Assembly (NCBI GenBank): GCA_017506865.1
Contig: JAFCMP010000046.1
Location: 186,001 to 250,000, forward strand
Direction of reading: 5' to 3'
Source: Tribonema minus
Taxonomy: Eukaryota; Sar; Xanthophyceae; Tribonematales; Tribonemataceae
DNA length: 64,000 bases
Shown here: positions 23,352 to 36,800 of the stretch, in pieces
Numbering within the stretch: the stretch's first letter is position 1
Layout: the number at the start of each line of letters is the position of its first letter
Position numbers and translations under genes: made by a program
Notes under the pieces: generated by a model
Database searches by the model: none
What the model was told of the DNA's origin: nothing
The model's input: only the letters and a program-made list of their open reading frames with translations

Positions 23352-25254
23352 AGCTGCTGCCACGCGGCTGCACTGCTCCTGCAGCTGAACCACGGCAGAT
23401 TTAGAGCACCTCCGGACGGCGAACGAGTTGAGGTTTACAGGAACTTGATGCAAGTGCTCTGCTCGCTGTTGGATGACGAGCAGCAGCCGGCTGGGCTGCT
23501 CCGAGTCCCGCCTGAACCCCTGCCAGCACACAAGCTCCTTCAACCAAGCACGCCCCACACCGTATGCAACTCTCCTAGCTTGAACTTCCGAGATTTGAAT
23601 TTTTCGCGCGCCCACCGCGGTGATATCATGATCATGCGTTGACGGAGCAGCTGCAGACGAGGCACATGTGCCCAAAGCGGGGGCCACTGGCAGCCGGCAG
23701 GGTACCTCTTTCAGTAAACTGCTTCAAATTGAACACCAATGAAGTCAATGCGCTGATTCAAGGTCCTGAGCAGCGGTGACCGTTGAACCACAGTACTAGT
23801 AGATACCATGACTGAAACATAAAGAAAGTGATCGCACTCGCTTACGCTGCAGCGGCGACCAGATGGACATAAGAAGCTAAAAAATACAGAATTTGGTGGC
23901 ACTCGCTAGCATCAGGTGCTACCAGGCTGTGACTACTGATATGTGGGCTAGTAGCAAGTGCTGGTAATCACCGCCGAGCTGGCCTTTTGGTCATCGGACA
24001 TTACCGCTGTGTTGCACACCAGCTGCTTGCACTTGTTTGAAAGAAGTAGCATCTAGATCTAGTCAGGTAGCAGCACACACATCATCAGACAAGTTTTAGA
24101 CCGGCAAAACACTACAGGTGGTCATCATACAATGGTACGGTGATACACAGGACCGAAGCTCAGCGCTGTGGCTGACTACGATTAAACCACACCAGCGCCA
24201 TGAGCGAGCACGCACGAGCCTCTCAGTGCTTGCCTGCATGCAGCTCTGCATGCAGCTGGCGCTCATACAGCAGCCGCATGCACCCCTGCGAAAAGTAGTG
24301 ACAGTTGCAACTTAGTCAGGCAATTGCAGCTGCTACATGCGCCTGGACCTGCTTGCGACAAGATCGCCAGCAGCTCCATATGTAAAGTGGCCCATTTCAG
24401 ACACAAACACAGAACCAGCATACGTCGACAGCGAGGCAGACGCAGCATTGACGAATGGCAACTTGATGGAATGTATAGCACATGCATTTACACCCTGCGC
24501 AAGGCAGAGACAGCGAAGGCGGCCCGTGCAGCACTCGAAAATCAAGTGCAGGGACGGTGGTGGAGAATTGGGCTGCCACTGCGAATTGAACTTCAATGTG
24601 AAGTAAAATTTAGAGTAAACGACCAGCCGTTGTTGAAACCTTTCAGCGCTGCAGCAGCACTCTGGCTTGAGACCCGATAATGTCGTCAGCCACTTGCGGC
24701 TGATGCTCAGCAGTGGAGCGACCCCCTGCTGTTGTAATGGTACCGATTGTCTGAGAAATGGTCATTCTGCTCTCTCCTCTGGACTGCGCGCGGAGACTGA
24801 CACACAGGCGCGCACACGTGCGGCGCTACTGGTACGACGGCGCGCCCGGGTTCCCACTACAGTAGCCCCAGGCGCGCCACGCTTCGCTGTAAACATCCAT
24901 CAACAAACGTGAACACTGCTGCGCGGCGGTGGCGTCGTCCACGGACCGCTGCCGCACGCGCTGCAGCAAACTAAAACTCCTATGTCCCCCCGGCCGCAGC
25001 GGCAGGGGGGCTGCGCGCCCCCGCGCACGTCTACTTGAGGCCCTACCCCTCTGTCACATCTACGATGACAGGCAGTCTGCCTGGCTCGCCGGGCATGAAC
25101 GAGGTGAACGTGTGCCGCCACTTCATCCCCGCCATTGCTTCCGGCCGTGACCGTCCATCGCCCCCCCCCCCCTGCCGCCGCCCCCCTTCTCCCTTCTGGA
25201 GGCACGTTCCGCCAGGGCCCTCCATACCTAACTTTGTGTACCCAGCCGCTCTCC
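23352..25254. other. Intergenic region between Ulp1-type and RGS genes
   Basis: Both flanking genes are on the minus strand, so this should hold the protease promoter and the RGS 3' untranslated region. No splice-consistent gene was assembled. A short coding-like stretch at about 25030-25155 can be read on either strand (minus: AGMKWRHTFTSFMPGEPG) and could be an unassigned exon. Confidence 0.45.
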
Positions 25255-27002
25255 TCACTCCATGGGCACGATCTCCATCATGACCGTAGCATGCGGAGCG
25301 TTGCCACCTGCTGCCTTCGCCAGCACAGGCACAGGCACCGGCGGCGCGCTCGCCCACTCCGGCGCTCGCAGCCCCGCCTCGAACCCCGTGGGCGCGTCGA
25401 AAACGGCCGCGAAGCGCAGCGACGTCGGCACGCGCCGCGGCGAGAACTCAATGCTGTGGAAGTAGCGCCGCGGCGGCGCGGCACCGCCGTCGCGCTTGGG
25501 CTCCAGCGGTGGCGGCAGCGCGGCGGCGCGCGGCGGCGGCGTGGCGCTGGGCGTGCTGTCGTCGTGCTGAGCGCTGCCGACGCATTTGCCGCTGCCGCTG
25601 CTGCCGCCGAGCGCTGCTGCCGCGGCGGCGATGCGCGAGCCAGCGTCGATCCACGCGCTTGGCTGGCGGCGCAGCTGCGCGGCGGCGGCAGCGGCGGCGG
25701 CGCGCGGCGTCGTCTGAGGCGTGGTGGCGCTGCTGCGCGGCGTGGTGGCGGCGGTGCCGGCGACGCCGAGCACGCGCAGCTCCTTGCCGCAGCGCAGCGC
25801 CGCGCGGTACTCGGGGCTCGAAAGAAAGCGCGGCCAGATGTCGGCCTTGAGGATGGTGAACACCTGTCGTGGGGGCAGGGGCGCGCGGCGCGGTGGCGTC
25901 AGTGCGGGCAGGCAGGCGGCGGCTGCAGCGGTCGTGTTGGCTCTACGTGCGTGTACTATGGTCAATTTCGTCGTACTAGCTGATGCTTGCAGGCGGCAAG
26001 CTGCGAGCAGCGACGCTCGCAGCGCAGGTGGTACAGCTGACACCTTGCCAGCGCAGTGTGGCATAGGGCATGCTACTGCCACAAGCTTCAGTAATCTGCT
26101 GGAACGTCAATGCTGCCGTGCTCTGCTGTAATGTCGATTCTGTTTGAGAGAAGAAAGTACCATGTAGGCTTGAACTTCAGCTTCATCGTAGTGGTTTTGG
26201 TAGCATCAGCTATTGTTCAGGAGGATAAAGTACCACATGAAGCTGAACTTGCTTTACTATTTGAACTGCTGAGAGAGCGGCTTGAGATAGTTGAGTGTCT
26301 ATTGCTAGCCAGGAGCGCCAGAGCCTACTGCAGAGCAGGGCTGCTAATCGAATCCAATCCGCCACCATGGGTGTGAATTAACAAAGGCTCATTGCAGCAA
26401 AACTGCAGTGCGAATGACAACCGGTGCCAAACTCAACACCAGCTTCAATGAGAGCTACTCGAGTCCCTCTCTCATGAATGAGCTAGCCTACTCTGGCTGG
26501 CAGCTTCGGCTTAATTATGACACGCATGCATGTCCACATCGTGTCAAAAATGTTCAACAAGTTGATCAACGCAAGCGCACATGATACGAAAACCAGGAGA
26601 GTATCCAAGAGGCCAGTGTTAAACGTGCACGCGTCCCATCCTGCTCACCTCCTGCTCGGCCAGCGAAAAAGCGTCAGCATTGCCGAGCTTGACTTCCCGC
26701 AGAGCGGAGTGCCTGGCCGAAGCGCTGATGTTGATCTCCTTGTCGCCACCGGGGGTGCAGAACACATCAGCGATCGCCTGCAGCTCCTGCCTGAGCTCCC
26801 GTGTTGATAGCACCTCAGCTCCAGTGGAATGCAGCTTGCCGACCCTCAGCATGAATTCCAGCAGCTCAGGGGAGTGAATTCGAGCGCAGTACAGCTTCAG
26901 GCTCATTTGCAATACATGCGAGCGCAGGGCATCGTCCAGCGTCAGCAGGGGCTGCTGGTGAGCGTTCTGGCCGCTGGTAGCGGCATTCCAGCCGAACTTC
27001 AT
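25255..27002 (-). CDS. RGS-domain protein
   Basis: Two phase-0 exons, 26649-27002 and 25255-25863, give about 320 aa from the ATG at 27002. Upstream exons, for example a membrane part, cannot be excluded, because a cag acceptor lies directly before that ATG. The RGS fold runs over residues ~20-145: LTLDDALRSHVLQMSLKLYC, SPELLEFMLRV, EINISASARHSALREV, then across the splice junction DAFSLAEQE-VFTILKADIWPRFLSSPEY. The rest is Ala/Pro-rich, with an ordered-looking stretch (RRYFHSIEFSPRRVPTSLRF) before the stop. RGS proteins accelerate GTP hydrolysis by G-alpha subunits. Here the usual Asn after Glu in the first contact loop appears to be Leu (SPELLEF), while the Asn in EINIS is kept, so GAP activity is uncertain. 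Confidence 0.84.
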
Positions 27003-27324
27003 GGCCTGCTCAGCGACCGTGAGCACAGCACAGCGCCCGTGTGCACCGCGCCAGCGGCAGCCGACGAAGAAGGGGCTGCAAAGGGGCCCGCCCTGTGACT
27101 ATGCCTGATGAGATCAAGCAGGGCCCCGGCTGCCCCATGCAGAATGGCGAGCAGCTCAATGAAAAACCGCTCGCGCAGTTGAAGTGTCAGGTTCAACTGG
27201 TGTGTCACAGTGGGCACAGTCTTGCACGGCACGCGCTCGAGTCCGCTGCAGTGTTCGCTGCTTGCCAAGGATGAATGCTGCCGGCGGGAAAAGCTCGCCG
27301 AGGAGGGTCGCGTTGCGAATGATC

Positions 27325-27361
27325 ATTGCTGTATAGTCTCTGAGACTACCTATACAGCAAT
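27325..27361. other. Near-perfect hairpin
   Basis: The arms attgctgtatagtctc and gagacta(cc)tatacagcaat pair over about 16-18 bases with a two-base bulge and a one-base loop. It lies between the RGS gene and the 3' end of the phosphatase gene. It could be a processing signal, a small RNA stem or a miniature element remnant. Confidence 0.6.
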
Positions 27362-28211
27362 CAATGCCAATCATGTGCTGGGGGTGCTGATAACGGACGA
27401 GGCAGTGTGTTTGGGTAGACAAGATCTGGCACACGGGAGAGCATGAAGGCAAACAGTTGTCAACAATCACGCTTTTGTGTGCATTATCTTCATTGCTTCT
27501 GCAGCCGACCAGCTTGGCCGAGTGGTCGAGGCCTTCACTGCAGGTGTGGTTTCGTACGCCGTGGCGCCATCACAGTAGCGGATGCAACGGAGCCTCGGCT
27601 TGTGGATGTGAACGGGAGGGCTGTATGTCTACCGTGCGCAAGGGTAATGCTAAGTGTACAAAAGGATGGGCAGGGTCCAGTATGATCTATCCCCAAAGCC
27701 CATAGAAAAAGTTACTCTTGCGGTGCAGACATGGCTGCCTTTACATCCGGGAAAGAAGCTGTGAGCGGCAGTGTCGATTTGGCAACACCGTGCGCGGAAT
27801 GCGCTGCCGACCGACTTTGCGACGATCCAGCGCTTGCGAACAATAAGGCGGGCTTGCGAACTTGCTTCAGCAGCCATGGCTGACCCGACATGGACCCAGA
27901 GGAGTATGCGTCACAGGTTGACGAAGGCTGCCGCGGAGTGTTCACTGTCCTGTCCAACGCTGCAGAGGCGCTCTTCTCTCCCCGTCACCATGAGGTGCAC
28001 GTGCTCTCTCTCCGATGCCGTGTGTTGCCACTAGGTGCGCCCAGGAGAGTCTTGAGGGCATCCACCCGACAGCCGCCGCCATCGGCAGCGTAGGCAGGAC
28101 GCCTCCTCAGCATATGTAGTGCCATCACCCAGAGGGCACCGTAGCTATGCCAGCTGCCACGGGAGGCACAGGCTCAGCATGGACTGAACGCCGCCAGAAG
28201 GCCTGCAGGTG

Positions 28212-31200
28212 TCATCGCCTTGCCAGAGTCCGATTGAGTGCCAGTAGGCGCCCCTCCAATACGCCACTGCCGCGCCGCGAGTCAATGTCTCGGAAGCCCG
28301 CTGCCCTAGGCGTGCCGCCGCTGCTGCCGTCGCCAGCGCTGACGCTCTCGCGCGGCGTGCTGTCGCGGCTGCTGTTGCGGCTGTCGAGCCTGCTGAGGCC
28401 CTCTAGGGACTGCCGCACTAGATTCTGTGGGGAGCAGAGTAGCGTGCACACTGTGGTTAGCGCATGACTCCAAAGCGTGGTGCTAATGGTTCGTCACTGC
28501 GTTGCTGCCGCTTCTTCGGGCCATGCCAATTCTGCCTAGGGTGTTAGACATATGCGCCAGATGCTCACAGCCAGGAATTGATGCGCTCCGCGTGATATCT
28601 GCAAACGAGTTTGCACCGCTTGATGTGCACACACGCATGCAGCTGGGTGATGAAGGCAACCGGCAAGCAGAAGCAAAGGCTTTGTGCATGGTGGTGGTTT
28701 TATCCAGAATATTGATGAAATAGAGGTCATGATGTGCACACAACAGACACATTACTTGAGATGCAACAGCCATCAGCATGCGACACTGCGCACTTGCACG
28801 CAGCTCGTGTAGACGACACAGGATGCTGTTTGACTGCGTCTCTGCACTGCCTAGTCGAAAACGGCGATTGTCTAAGGCAGGACTGATGGCATGCATACAG
28901 CCTACTTCACATGTAGGCCACCACTGCACCTTCATGTCAAGCATACGCACGTACCCTGTCTAAGGCGATTGTAGGGCCCAAACAGTCCGTGATGGGGCAC
29001 TGGAAAGCTCCTGGTTCCCAGCTCCATTCGCCCAACCGAATGCCGCATGAGGGGTTGGGGCAGCTGAGGGTGCCAGAACTGGCAGTCGCCGAGACCTGAA
29101 CAGCAGCAGATGTGCACATGCAGACTATTAGCTGACCACAGCAAGCAGCACAGATCTCTCCGATGGCACAGAGCACTTGCCACAGGAAATCAGCTGACCA
29201 CAGCAGCTCGCGCGAAAATCTCTGTTGGCACAGAGCACTGTCTAGCTTCATGCAAGGGCGCAGGTCTGCTTTTGGTTGCCTCCCTCCAATTGCAGCCACG
29301 TCCAGATGTGCTGACCAACAAACGCTGTGCTCGTCCTCCATGGACTTTGTCGAACCACGGACCGCTACGAGCCGAGCCCCCAGCGCGACGGCGCCTGCAC
29401 GCATGACTTGGCCACTGCCCATATATGGACGTTGTTCTGACAACGGACGCGACATGTATACCAAAGGCGGCACGCACTGCAGCCCCTTGAGAAGCTGCCT
29501 ACATGGGAGTACATACCATATCACCCATCCAGCTGATATACTCCGTGTAGAGCCAGGGCGACTCCTCTGACTGCGGGGGCGCCACATCCATCGGCGAGGT
29601 ATCGTCCGTCGGCTGCATCATCAGTCACGACACACCAGAGTTAGGAGGCGCATTGCGCATCATTTGTGTCAGGGATGGCCTTCCGCTTAAGACGTTGGTG
29701 CATGAGCACGTCCTGTCTCTAGGTGATTTGCTCAAGCAGTTGGCTGCATCAGCCAAGACGTACCAGAGCAGGGGATGCATTGCTGTCGCACTTGTGTCGC
29801 TGGCGATGCAGGTGAACAAAGGATGTCAGGAGCCTGATTTGCACTTGGGAGTGGTGTAGGATTTTCACGCACACAGATACCGCTTGTCACAGAGTTCGAT
29901 AGACATGTTGCTGAGCTCATGGCAGAGAGCGAGGTTGATGGTAGATGTTGGAGGACGCTTGCGCATAACTCCACAAGAGCGCGCGCAGCAGGACCCACCG
30001 CCACTGTTCCATAATTCTGGTGTTATGCAGCAGAAAACAAGCTGACAGCTACTACATCGAAATCCTGCATGCATGCACTCTGCATCGATGCTTACTTATT
30101 CCGCGAAGAAGCCCTGATGGCCAACACAACGCTTCCTTGTTAAAAGCTGTCAACGGCTTGCAGCAAGCGTACGCAAGCTCAGGCACGCAGACAAAGGTAC
30201 GCAATGCTCAAGCACGTAGAGTGAAAGGAACCATGTACCAGGATGCTGTGTTGTGATGTTGGCACTCACACTCGAGAATTCGGCGACCGCTTGCACTGTG
30301 AGCGAGGGCAAGTGGCCATCGTGTGACATCCAGTCCCCATTCGCGTCCGCAGTCGGTTGCGTGCCCAAGCTGATGCTGCAGTCGCAAGCGTCAGCAGAGA
30401 AGAGGGGACAGGTCAGCAGCTGGAATCGAGCGCAGCTCGCATCGCAACAATCACACCAACTGACAGCATGATGGCAAACGATCATGCAGCTTCATGCGGA
30501 AGTGGCGCAACCGGAAACGAGCGCAGCTTGAAGCGGAGATGGCACACAAGCAACAGCAGGCTCGTTACGAGCACAGCTTGATGCGGACGCGGCACAACTG
30601 GCAGCATCCACTTCAGACTGGGGGATGCACATGCAGCGGCGGAAGGATCAAGGGCACGATGCATGCAGTTACGCGCTAAGGCTTAGGCTAATGTTGCGAC
30701 TCTTCTCGTCCAGAGTGCGTTTCATGTGGGTCATGCGTTGCGTGCGTGACTAGGAGCGCATCTCAAGCGAGCATCCAAGTTTAACAACACATGCTCGCAA
30801 GTGGCGCACAGGGCGGGCAGTCTTATGAAATGCCACATGCTGCACACTATACTACAGCACAGTCCACATTTTTGCACAGCTGATTGCACGAAGGACGCCT
30901 AGAAACTGGCACATGGAGATTCCCGCCGGCCACGTCATCACCGCAGAAACTTTTTGTCTTCCAGTGGCGCTCAATTCATTGCGTTGTTGGATGCAATACC
31001 TGGCTTCGCTGGCGCTTGGGCTGGCGCTGAGGCAGCTCTTTGGCGTCTCGCTGCAACTGCGGAAGCAATTGCAGAGGGCAGAGTCATGACATCATGAGGC
31101 GCATGGGCACGCGCAACTGCTGCTGATGTACTCAATTGCCGATGCACTCAACGACCAACATGCTGCCTGCGGCTCTGTGCAGCCTTCATGCGAGTTGCAT

Positions 31201-33817
31201 ACTACTAGGGGTTGCCACAACTACACTTGCTCAAAACTGATAATCGTTGTGAGAGCTTGTGCTGCATTCGAAGGTCAAAGGTGCATGCATGCCTGTGCGC
31301 CACATGAACTTGGTGGTTACTTCAACTGTCATGAGTTCGAAGTTTGAGCTGTGTTGCACAAACAGGGTTAGGGTTAAGGTTCCTAGAGGACCCCCACCAA
31401 CTGCTCTGTTTCCTTGGTACAATTTGGAGGGCCCCAGCATACCAGCACAACCCAGGGGCCATGGCAGTCATGCAGAAACCTTGTGGCTCAACAGTACAAT
31501 AGCAAGGCTCTGACAACCTGGGTCAGCACTCGCGTTGCATGAGGTCCTAAAGTCAAGGTCTACTTTTAGTGAGTTGAAACCTCACCCACACTTGAGAATT
31601 TTCTCACATGAAAGTCAAGGTCTACTTTTAGTGAGTTGAAACCTCACCCACACTTGAGAATTTTCTCACATGAAAACAACGGGCCCTGCCAACACTGCAT
31701 GGGTCCATTCGCACCGCAACCAAACCCCTTGCCGTTGTGACACGCTACACAAAAGTACCCTCACCGCACCATCACTTGTGCGGTTCCTCAACCCTAGCCA
31801 CACACAATGTGGCCAATTCGTCCCGGCAGTAGGTCTACAGATTGTAGACCCCCAATCCAATCCTACTCCAGGGATCTCAAGCGCCAAACACACCCCAAAG
31901 CAAAGCTTTCCGCAGCAACATGCGCCTACCTGCGAGGCGTCCGACTGGACAGCTCGGTCAGCCCGTCCCCGAGCCCGTTCACATAGCCCCCGCCGCCGCC
32001 GCCGCCGCCGCCGCTCCCGCCCTCTGGCGCCGCCCGCTCCCCCTGCGCCCCCCCCCCGCCCCCCTGCCCCCACCCCGCGGGACTGCGCAGCGAGCTCGCC
32101 TCCAGCGCCAGCATGCTCGGACGGCTGCCCGTCCAGTCGCGCCGGTGCGTCATGAGGCTCGCGGGCGGCGGCGGCACCTGCAGCCGCGGCGGCGGCGCGA
32201 CGTGGGGCCGAGGCGGCGGCGGCGGCGGCGCGTGCGCGCGCGGCGGCGGCGCGTGCGCGCGCGGCGGCGGCGGCGGCTCCGGCAGCGCCTCGTCGCCGAG
32301 GGCCTGCGGCGGCGCGGCAGCGGCGGTGGCGTCTGCGTGCACTGGCGTCGGCATGCCCGCGCTGCTGATGAAGCTGCCCTTGGAGTCGAGGCAGCCTGTG
32401 GCGGCGGGGGGGGGGGGGGGGGTGGCGGTGATTGGCGTCCTGAATGGGGGGAAAGTGACGGCGCCTCGGGTTGAATCGCTGCTGGTATACATGCACCGAA
32501 CAAGAGTGCAAGTGGTGGAAAGACCCGCATCCGCAGATATTGCATCTCTAAACGTCAGCCGTTCCGTGGACCGCATGCAGCGCCTAAGGCTACATGCCGT
32601 GCTTGGAGTTTGCATGGCATTGCGAAGGACTGTAGATGCGTGCACGTGCGCCACTGGGCCTTCTCACACCACAACTCTCAGCAATCGTCGGGTGCTTCTT
32701 CCATTCCGATCCCTGATCCCTGCCCACTGTGCCCCCTGATCACCCTGGTACGCAAGCACAATCGCCGGTAGAGTAGCAGCACAGTAGCACATAGACAAGC
32801 ATATGTACCCTGCACAAGCAGCGTTGCAGAGGGGCACTCACCCCCCGCCCCCGGCACGAACCCGGTGAACCCGCCCCCCACAGACGCGCCGTAGCTGCCC
32901 GCCGCGTCCCCCTCCTCCGAATCCGTGTCAAACACGAACGCCGCGCCGCCGCCGCCGCCGCGCCGCATGCGCGCCGCCACCGCCGCCGCCGCCGCCGCCT
33001 GCGTGCGCCGCGAGCGCGACGAGGGCGTCTCCGCCGCCGCCGCCGCCGCTGCCGCCGCGTTGAAGTGCGCAAGGTACGGCACTGCTGATACGCTGCGCCG
33101 CGAGCGCGAGGACTCGAGGTCGTCGTCGTCGGTGTCGCCAGCGGCCGGCGGCGGCGGCGGCAGCGCGGCGCCGGCGCTGCCGCCCTGGGCGCTGCTGCCG
33201 AGAAACGACGCGGCGCGCGACGAGCCGTAGGGGCGCCTGAGGTCCCAGTCGTCGGCGGATGTCTGCGGGTCGTGCGCGCGGGGGGGGGGGGGGTGAATGC
33301 GCATCAGGGGAAAGCGGAGGGGGAAGCGGAGAGCCGAGCGCCCACGCTCTGACTGAAAGCGTGTGGCGGCACGCGAGGCGCGCGCGCCACCGGAGTTGTC
33401 CTCAGCGGAGCGCTGTCGCAAGAGCTGCGCGACGCGCCGCTGCCCCGTCCCAGCAGTTGCTTGCACCGTAAGCGCCGGCTCACCATCCTGCTGGGTACTC
33501 CTGTGGTGCCGCCCCTGCCCCAACGGTCCACCAATCATGACCCCTGAGGTCCGGTGGCCGCACAGCGAGTCAGCACGCTGCAGATGGCAGTCACATGCCC
33601 TCGATGCAAGTGCAACCACGCGAGCCCGCAAGCTGAGTAAACCTACCAACCGCGCGTTACCGTAACCACCCCTGCCAACTTGCTGAGCCTCACTCCCATA
33701 CCTACATACCCCTGTGAATTTCCCCCCCAAGAACTGACCTTGGACCGCGCCCCCACGGGCGTCCCGCTCGCGCTCGAGTCGCGCATGCTGCCGTAGCCGT
33801 GCCCGCTCGTCCCCCCC

Positions 33818-33849
<32 letters not shown>

Positions 33850-36800
33850 TCCGGACGCAGTGCCCGGCGATATGAGCTCCAGATCCGGCAGCGCCGCGGT
33901 GGCGTCGAGAACGTTGCCCTGCGTGAAGAGGTACGCGCCGCAGCCGCTGCAGACGTAGAGCTGCTCGAGCTCGGGGAGCGCGCACGACAGCTGCGCGCGC
34001 AGCGGCGGCGGCGTGCGTGGGGGGAGGGGGGGGAGGGGGGCGCATCGGGCGCAAGTCGGTGGCATGCGCTGCTGTGGCGTAGCTCAGCAGACGCTGCCGT
34101 GTCTAGCAAATGGCTGTGTGCTCACGCCAACGCACGTGGTCTGCAGAAGACACTATGCCAGCTTCATCGCCCCCTGCACAGCGAACCCTCCCCAATCGTT
34201 GCGCACTGTGCCATGCAGAAATGCTATGCCAGGCTGCATTGCCAGCTTCATCGCCCCCTTCAAGGTGAACACTGCCTACTCGCTACAGGCGTTATGCGCA
34301 ACTGCCTCCACCGCCGGCGCATGCAGCCGCTCCATCAAACCTTCCGCTGCCAAACGGCCATCGCCACGTCAAGCAGCAGCGCTCCTCATGAAGCATAACG
34401 AGCAGTGGCAGTCACCAAAGCACAGGTGATGCTCCCTCTTCAACTCCCGGCCCGCAAAGTCAACTCGGGGGGGGCTCACCTGCTGCGCCTTGGCGTGCGG
34501 GCGGCACAGCCGCAGCCGCGGCTGCCGCACCTGCACCGGCAGGAAGTTGATGTCCGTGCTCGCGCCGCCGCCGCCGCCGCTGCTGCCGCCATCTGCTGCG
34601 CGCCTCACCGCCTGCGGCGCGCTCGTCGCCTGCGCCACCTCCGCAGCAGGCAGCAGCGAGACGCCGTGGTGAGAAGCGCAATGGAGGCGCCGTCGCGAGG
34701 CGACTGACTGAAGTGAGGTTCGTGTGATGTGCTGAAAAGTACGTAGGACGAGAAGGTGCGACGTGTACCAGCGGCCATCCGCGGCTGCTGCGCGTTGGGG
34801 CCAACCAGCCCTGTGCTGCAGCTGCCGCTGGACGCACGAGCGAGCGCTGCTGGGCTGCATCAGCGACGGCCATGAACCTGAGCGCCGCGAACCGCCGATC
34901 ACCTCACACACCCGTGCACGCTGTTCAGACCGGTAGCACGTGTGTGCGCTCAACACGCGCCATTGCCTGACACAACAACAGCACGCTCCGTTGTGCTGAC
35001 CATTGACCACACCGAATGCACACATGGCGCCTGCAACGGCACGCGAGCAAGCCCGCAGCACGCCAGCGCCGCAGGCACCACCGTGCGCAGTGGCACTCAT
35101 GCAGTACATCGGCGATTACGCAGTACAGTGGCAGTTCAACAGTATAGACGCAGTGCAACAGCAGTACCTGGGACGCACGCGACGCGCGGCTGCGCGGGCT
35201 GGTCGGCGACAGCGGCGGTATGCTGATGGTGCCGCCGCCGACGCTGCCGACGCTGCCGCCGCCGTTGCTGTCGATACTAAAGCGCCGGTTGCGCGGCGGC
35301 AGCGAGTTGGCGGGCGACATCTTGTCACCGCTCGTGACGCGCTGCCGCCTCTCCAGCAGCCGCTTCATCTGAATGGCAATAGCCGCGGCGCGCAGTGGAG
35401 CAGTCAGCAGCGAACGGGGGGGATTGATTGAAAGCTGTTTCTGCAATAAAGCCGTCCTGCCGATGGCATGGCTGCGAGCCGCTGCGCTCGGCGGCAGGCG
35501 GCACATCTGAGGGCCCCGTCATTTCAAGCAAGACTGTGCCATGCTGTCCACATGCAGCAAGCACGGTGTGCGGCTGCAGGCCTGCCTGATGACGTGCCTG
35601 ACTGGCGGTGGCGGTCGACGGGACAACGCGCTCAGTGCCTGCACACAGCATTGCTGCACACAGTTGTCCATGGTGCGTGCGCGCGTGCACTGCAGCACCG
35701 TGTGGTCACCAGTGGACGCGCTGGGCCTGAACGGCAAAGGCAGCTCGCAGTGGCGTCATCGCAGTACAAAAGTGTGGCATCGAAAACTATGTTTTGTGTG
35801 CTCAGTATCAACTGCTGCCACAAACATGGTCATGGTGTCAAACACTACAGTACGCTCTTGTTGGTGTTTGCGGCCAGCCTCACTTGAACATTTAGTGGGA
35901 CTTCTAGTTGTGTTGACTTAGAACATCATGCTGTTGGAAGACGAAGACCAGATTCACCAATTCCCTCTCTGTATTTTGGCTTACCCGAGCCCTGAGCATC
36001 AGCTGATGCGACTGGAACACGTCGTAGCCGGTCGCCTCGTACGCCCGCAGCTGCAGCTCAAACCCCTGATGATGGCGATGCGCGGCGACACCATGAGAAG
36101 GAACCGCTGAGTACACACTTGAAGTACCAGGAAGTTGCTCAAGAGGTGAACATGCAGGACTGTAGTAATCATGCTTGCCCCTCACCGGCACAACGGAACG
36201 TAGTCGTGCGCCCCCTGGGAGCGACTGATGCTCACAAAAGGGCATCACAGGAGGTAGTCAGCGCTGAACAGCTCAACCATGGGGAGAGCACTGCTGCACA
36301 AACATGCCTGAAACCGCTGCTGCAACGAGTCTGTGGTCGTTGGCATGCTCCACAGCATCTCACCATTGAATGCGCCGATGCTGTTGTTGTCGTCAGCACA
36401 CGCAACAACACCGCCTGTACCAGCAGGCTGTACAGGGACCAGCAGTGCCAATGTTGCTGTAGGGTGCAGTCTTTGTATTTACAACAGTTGCATCAGCAGC
36501 GTGAAGCGCCGACCTTTCTTGGCCATGTAAGCAAGTTAAGAACAAGAAGATACGTGTTGGTCGGCAGCAAAGGCAACAAAGGCTCTTGCAAGAGCTGCCA
36601 CCACTGTTGGGTAACACCGAATAGTCCGCAACTTCAACTTCTGCTGAAATGCAGAAATCTGGTTCCCCTCTTCGTTCCTAGCTCGCGTTAGCAGCAGCTG
36701 CTATTGTACTCACCCGATTGATTGCCACCACTGGGCGGGCGGCTTTGAGCTGCTCCACCGCCTGGTCGAACGTGAAGTCCTGCTTCATCATGAGATATGC

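Noticed and set aside
27156..27470. Possible upstream exons of the RGS gene (RFFIELLAILHGAAGALLDL)
   Set aside because: Hydrophobic and protein-like, but no GT donor in the right phase links it to the RGS exon at 26649-27002.
27512..27600. tRNA-Leu/Ser-like start (ttggccgagtggtcgaggcc)
   Set aside because: The A-box-like D arm is good, but the anticodon loop would have G at position 33, and no T arm or matching acceptor strand follows. At most it is a tRNA fragment.
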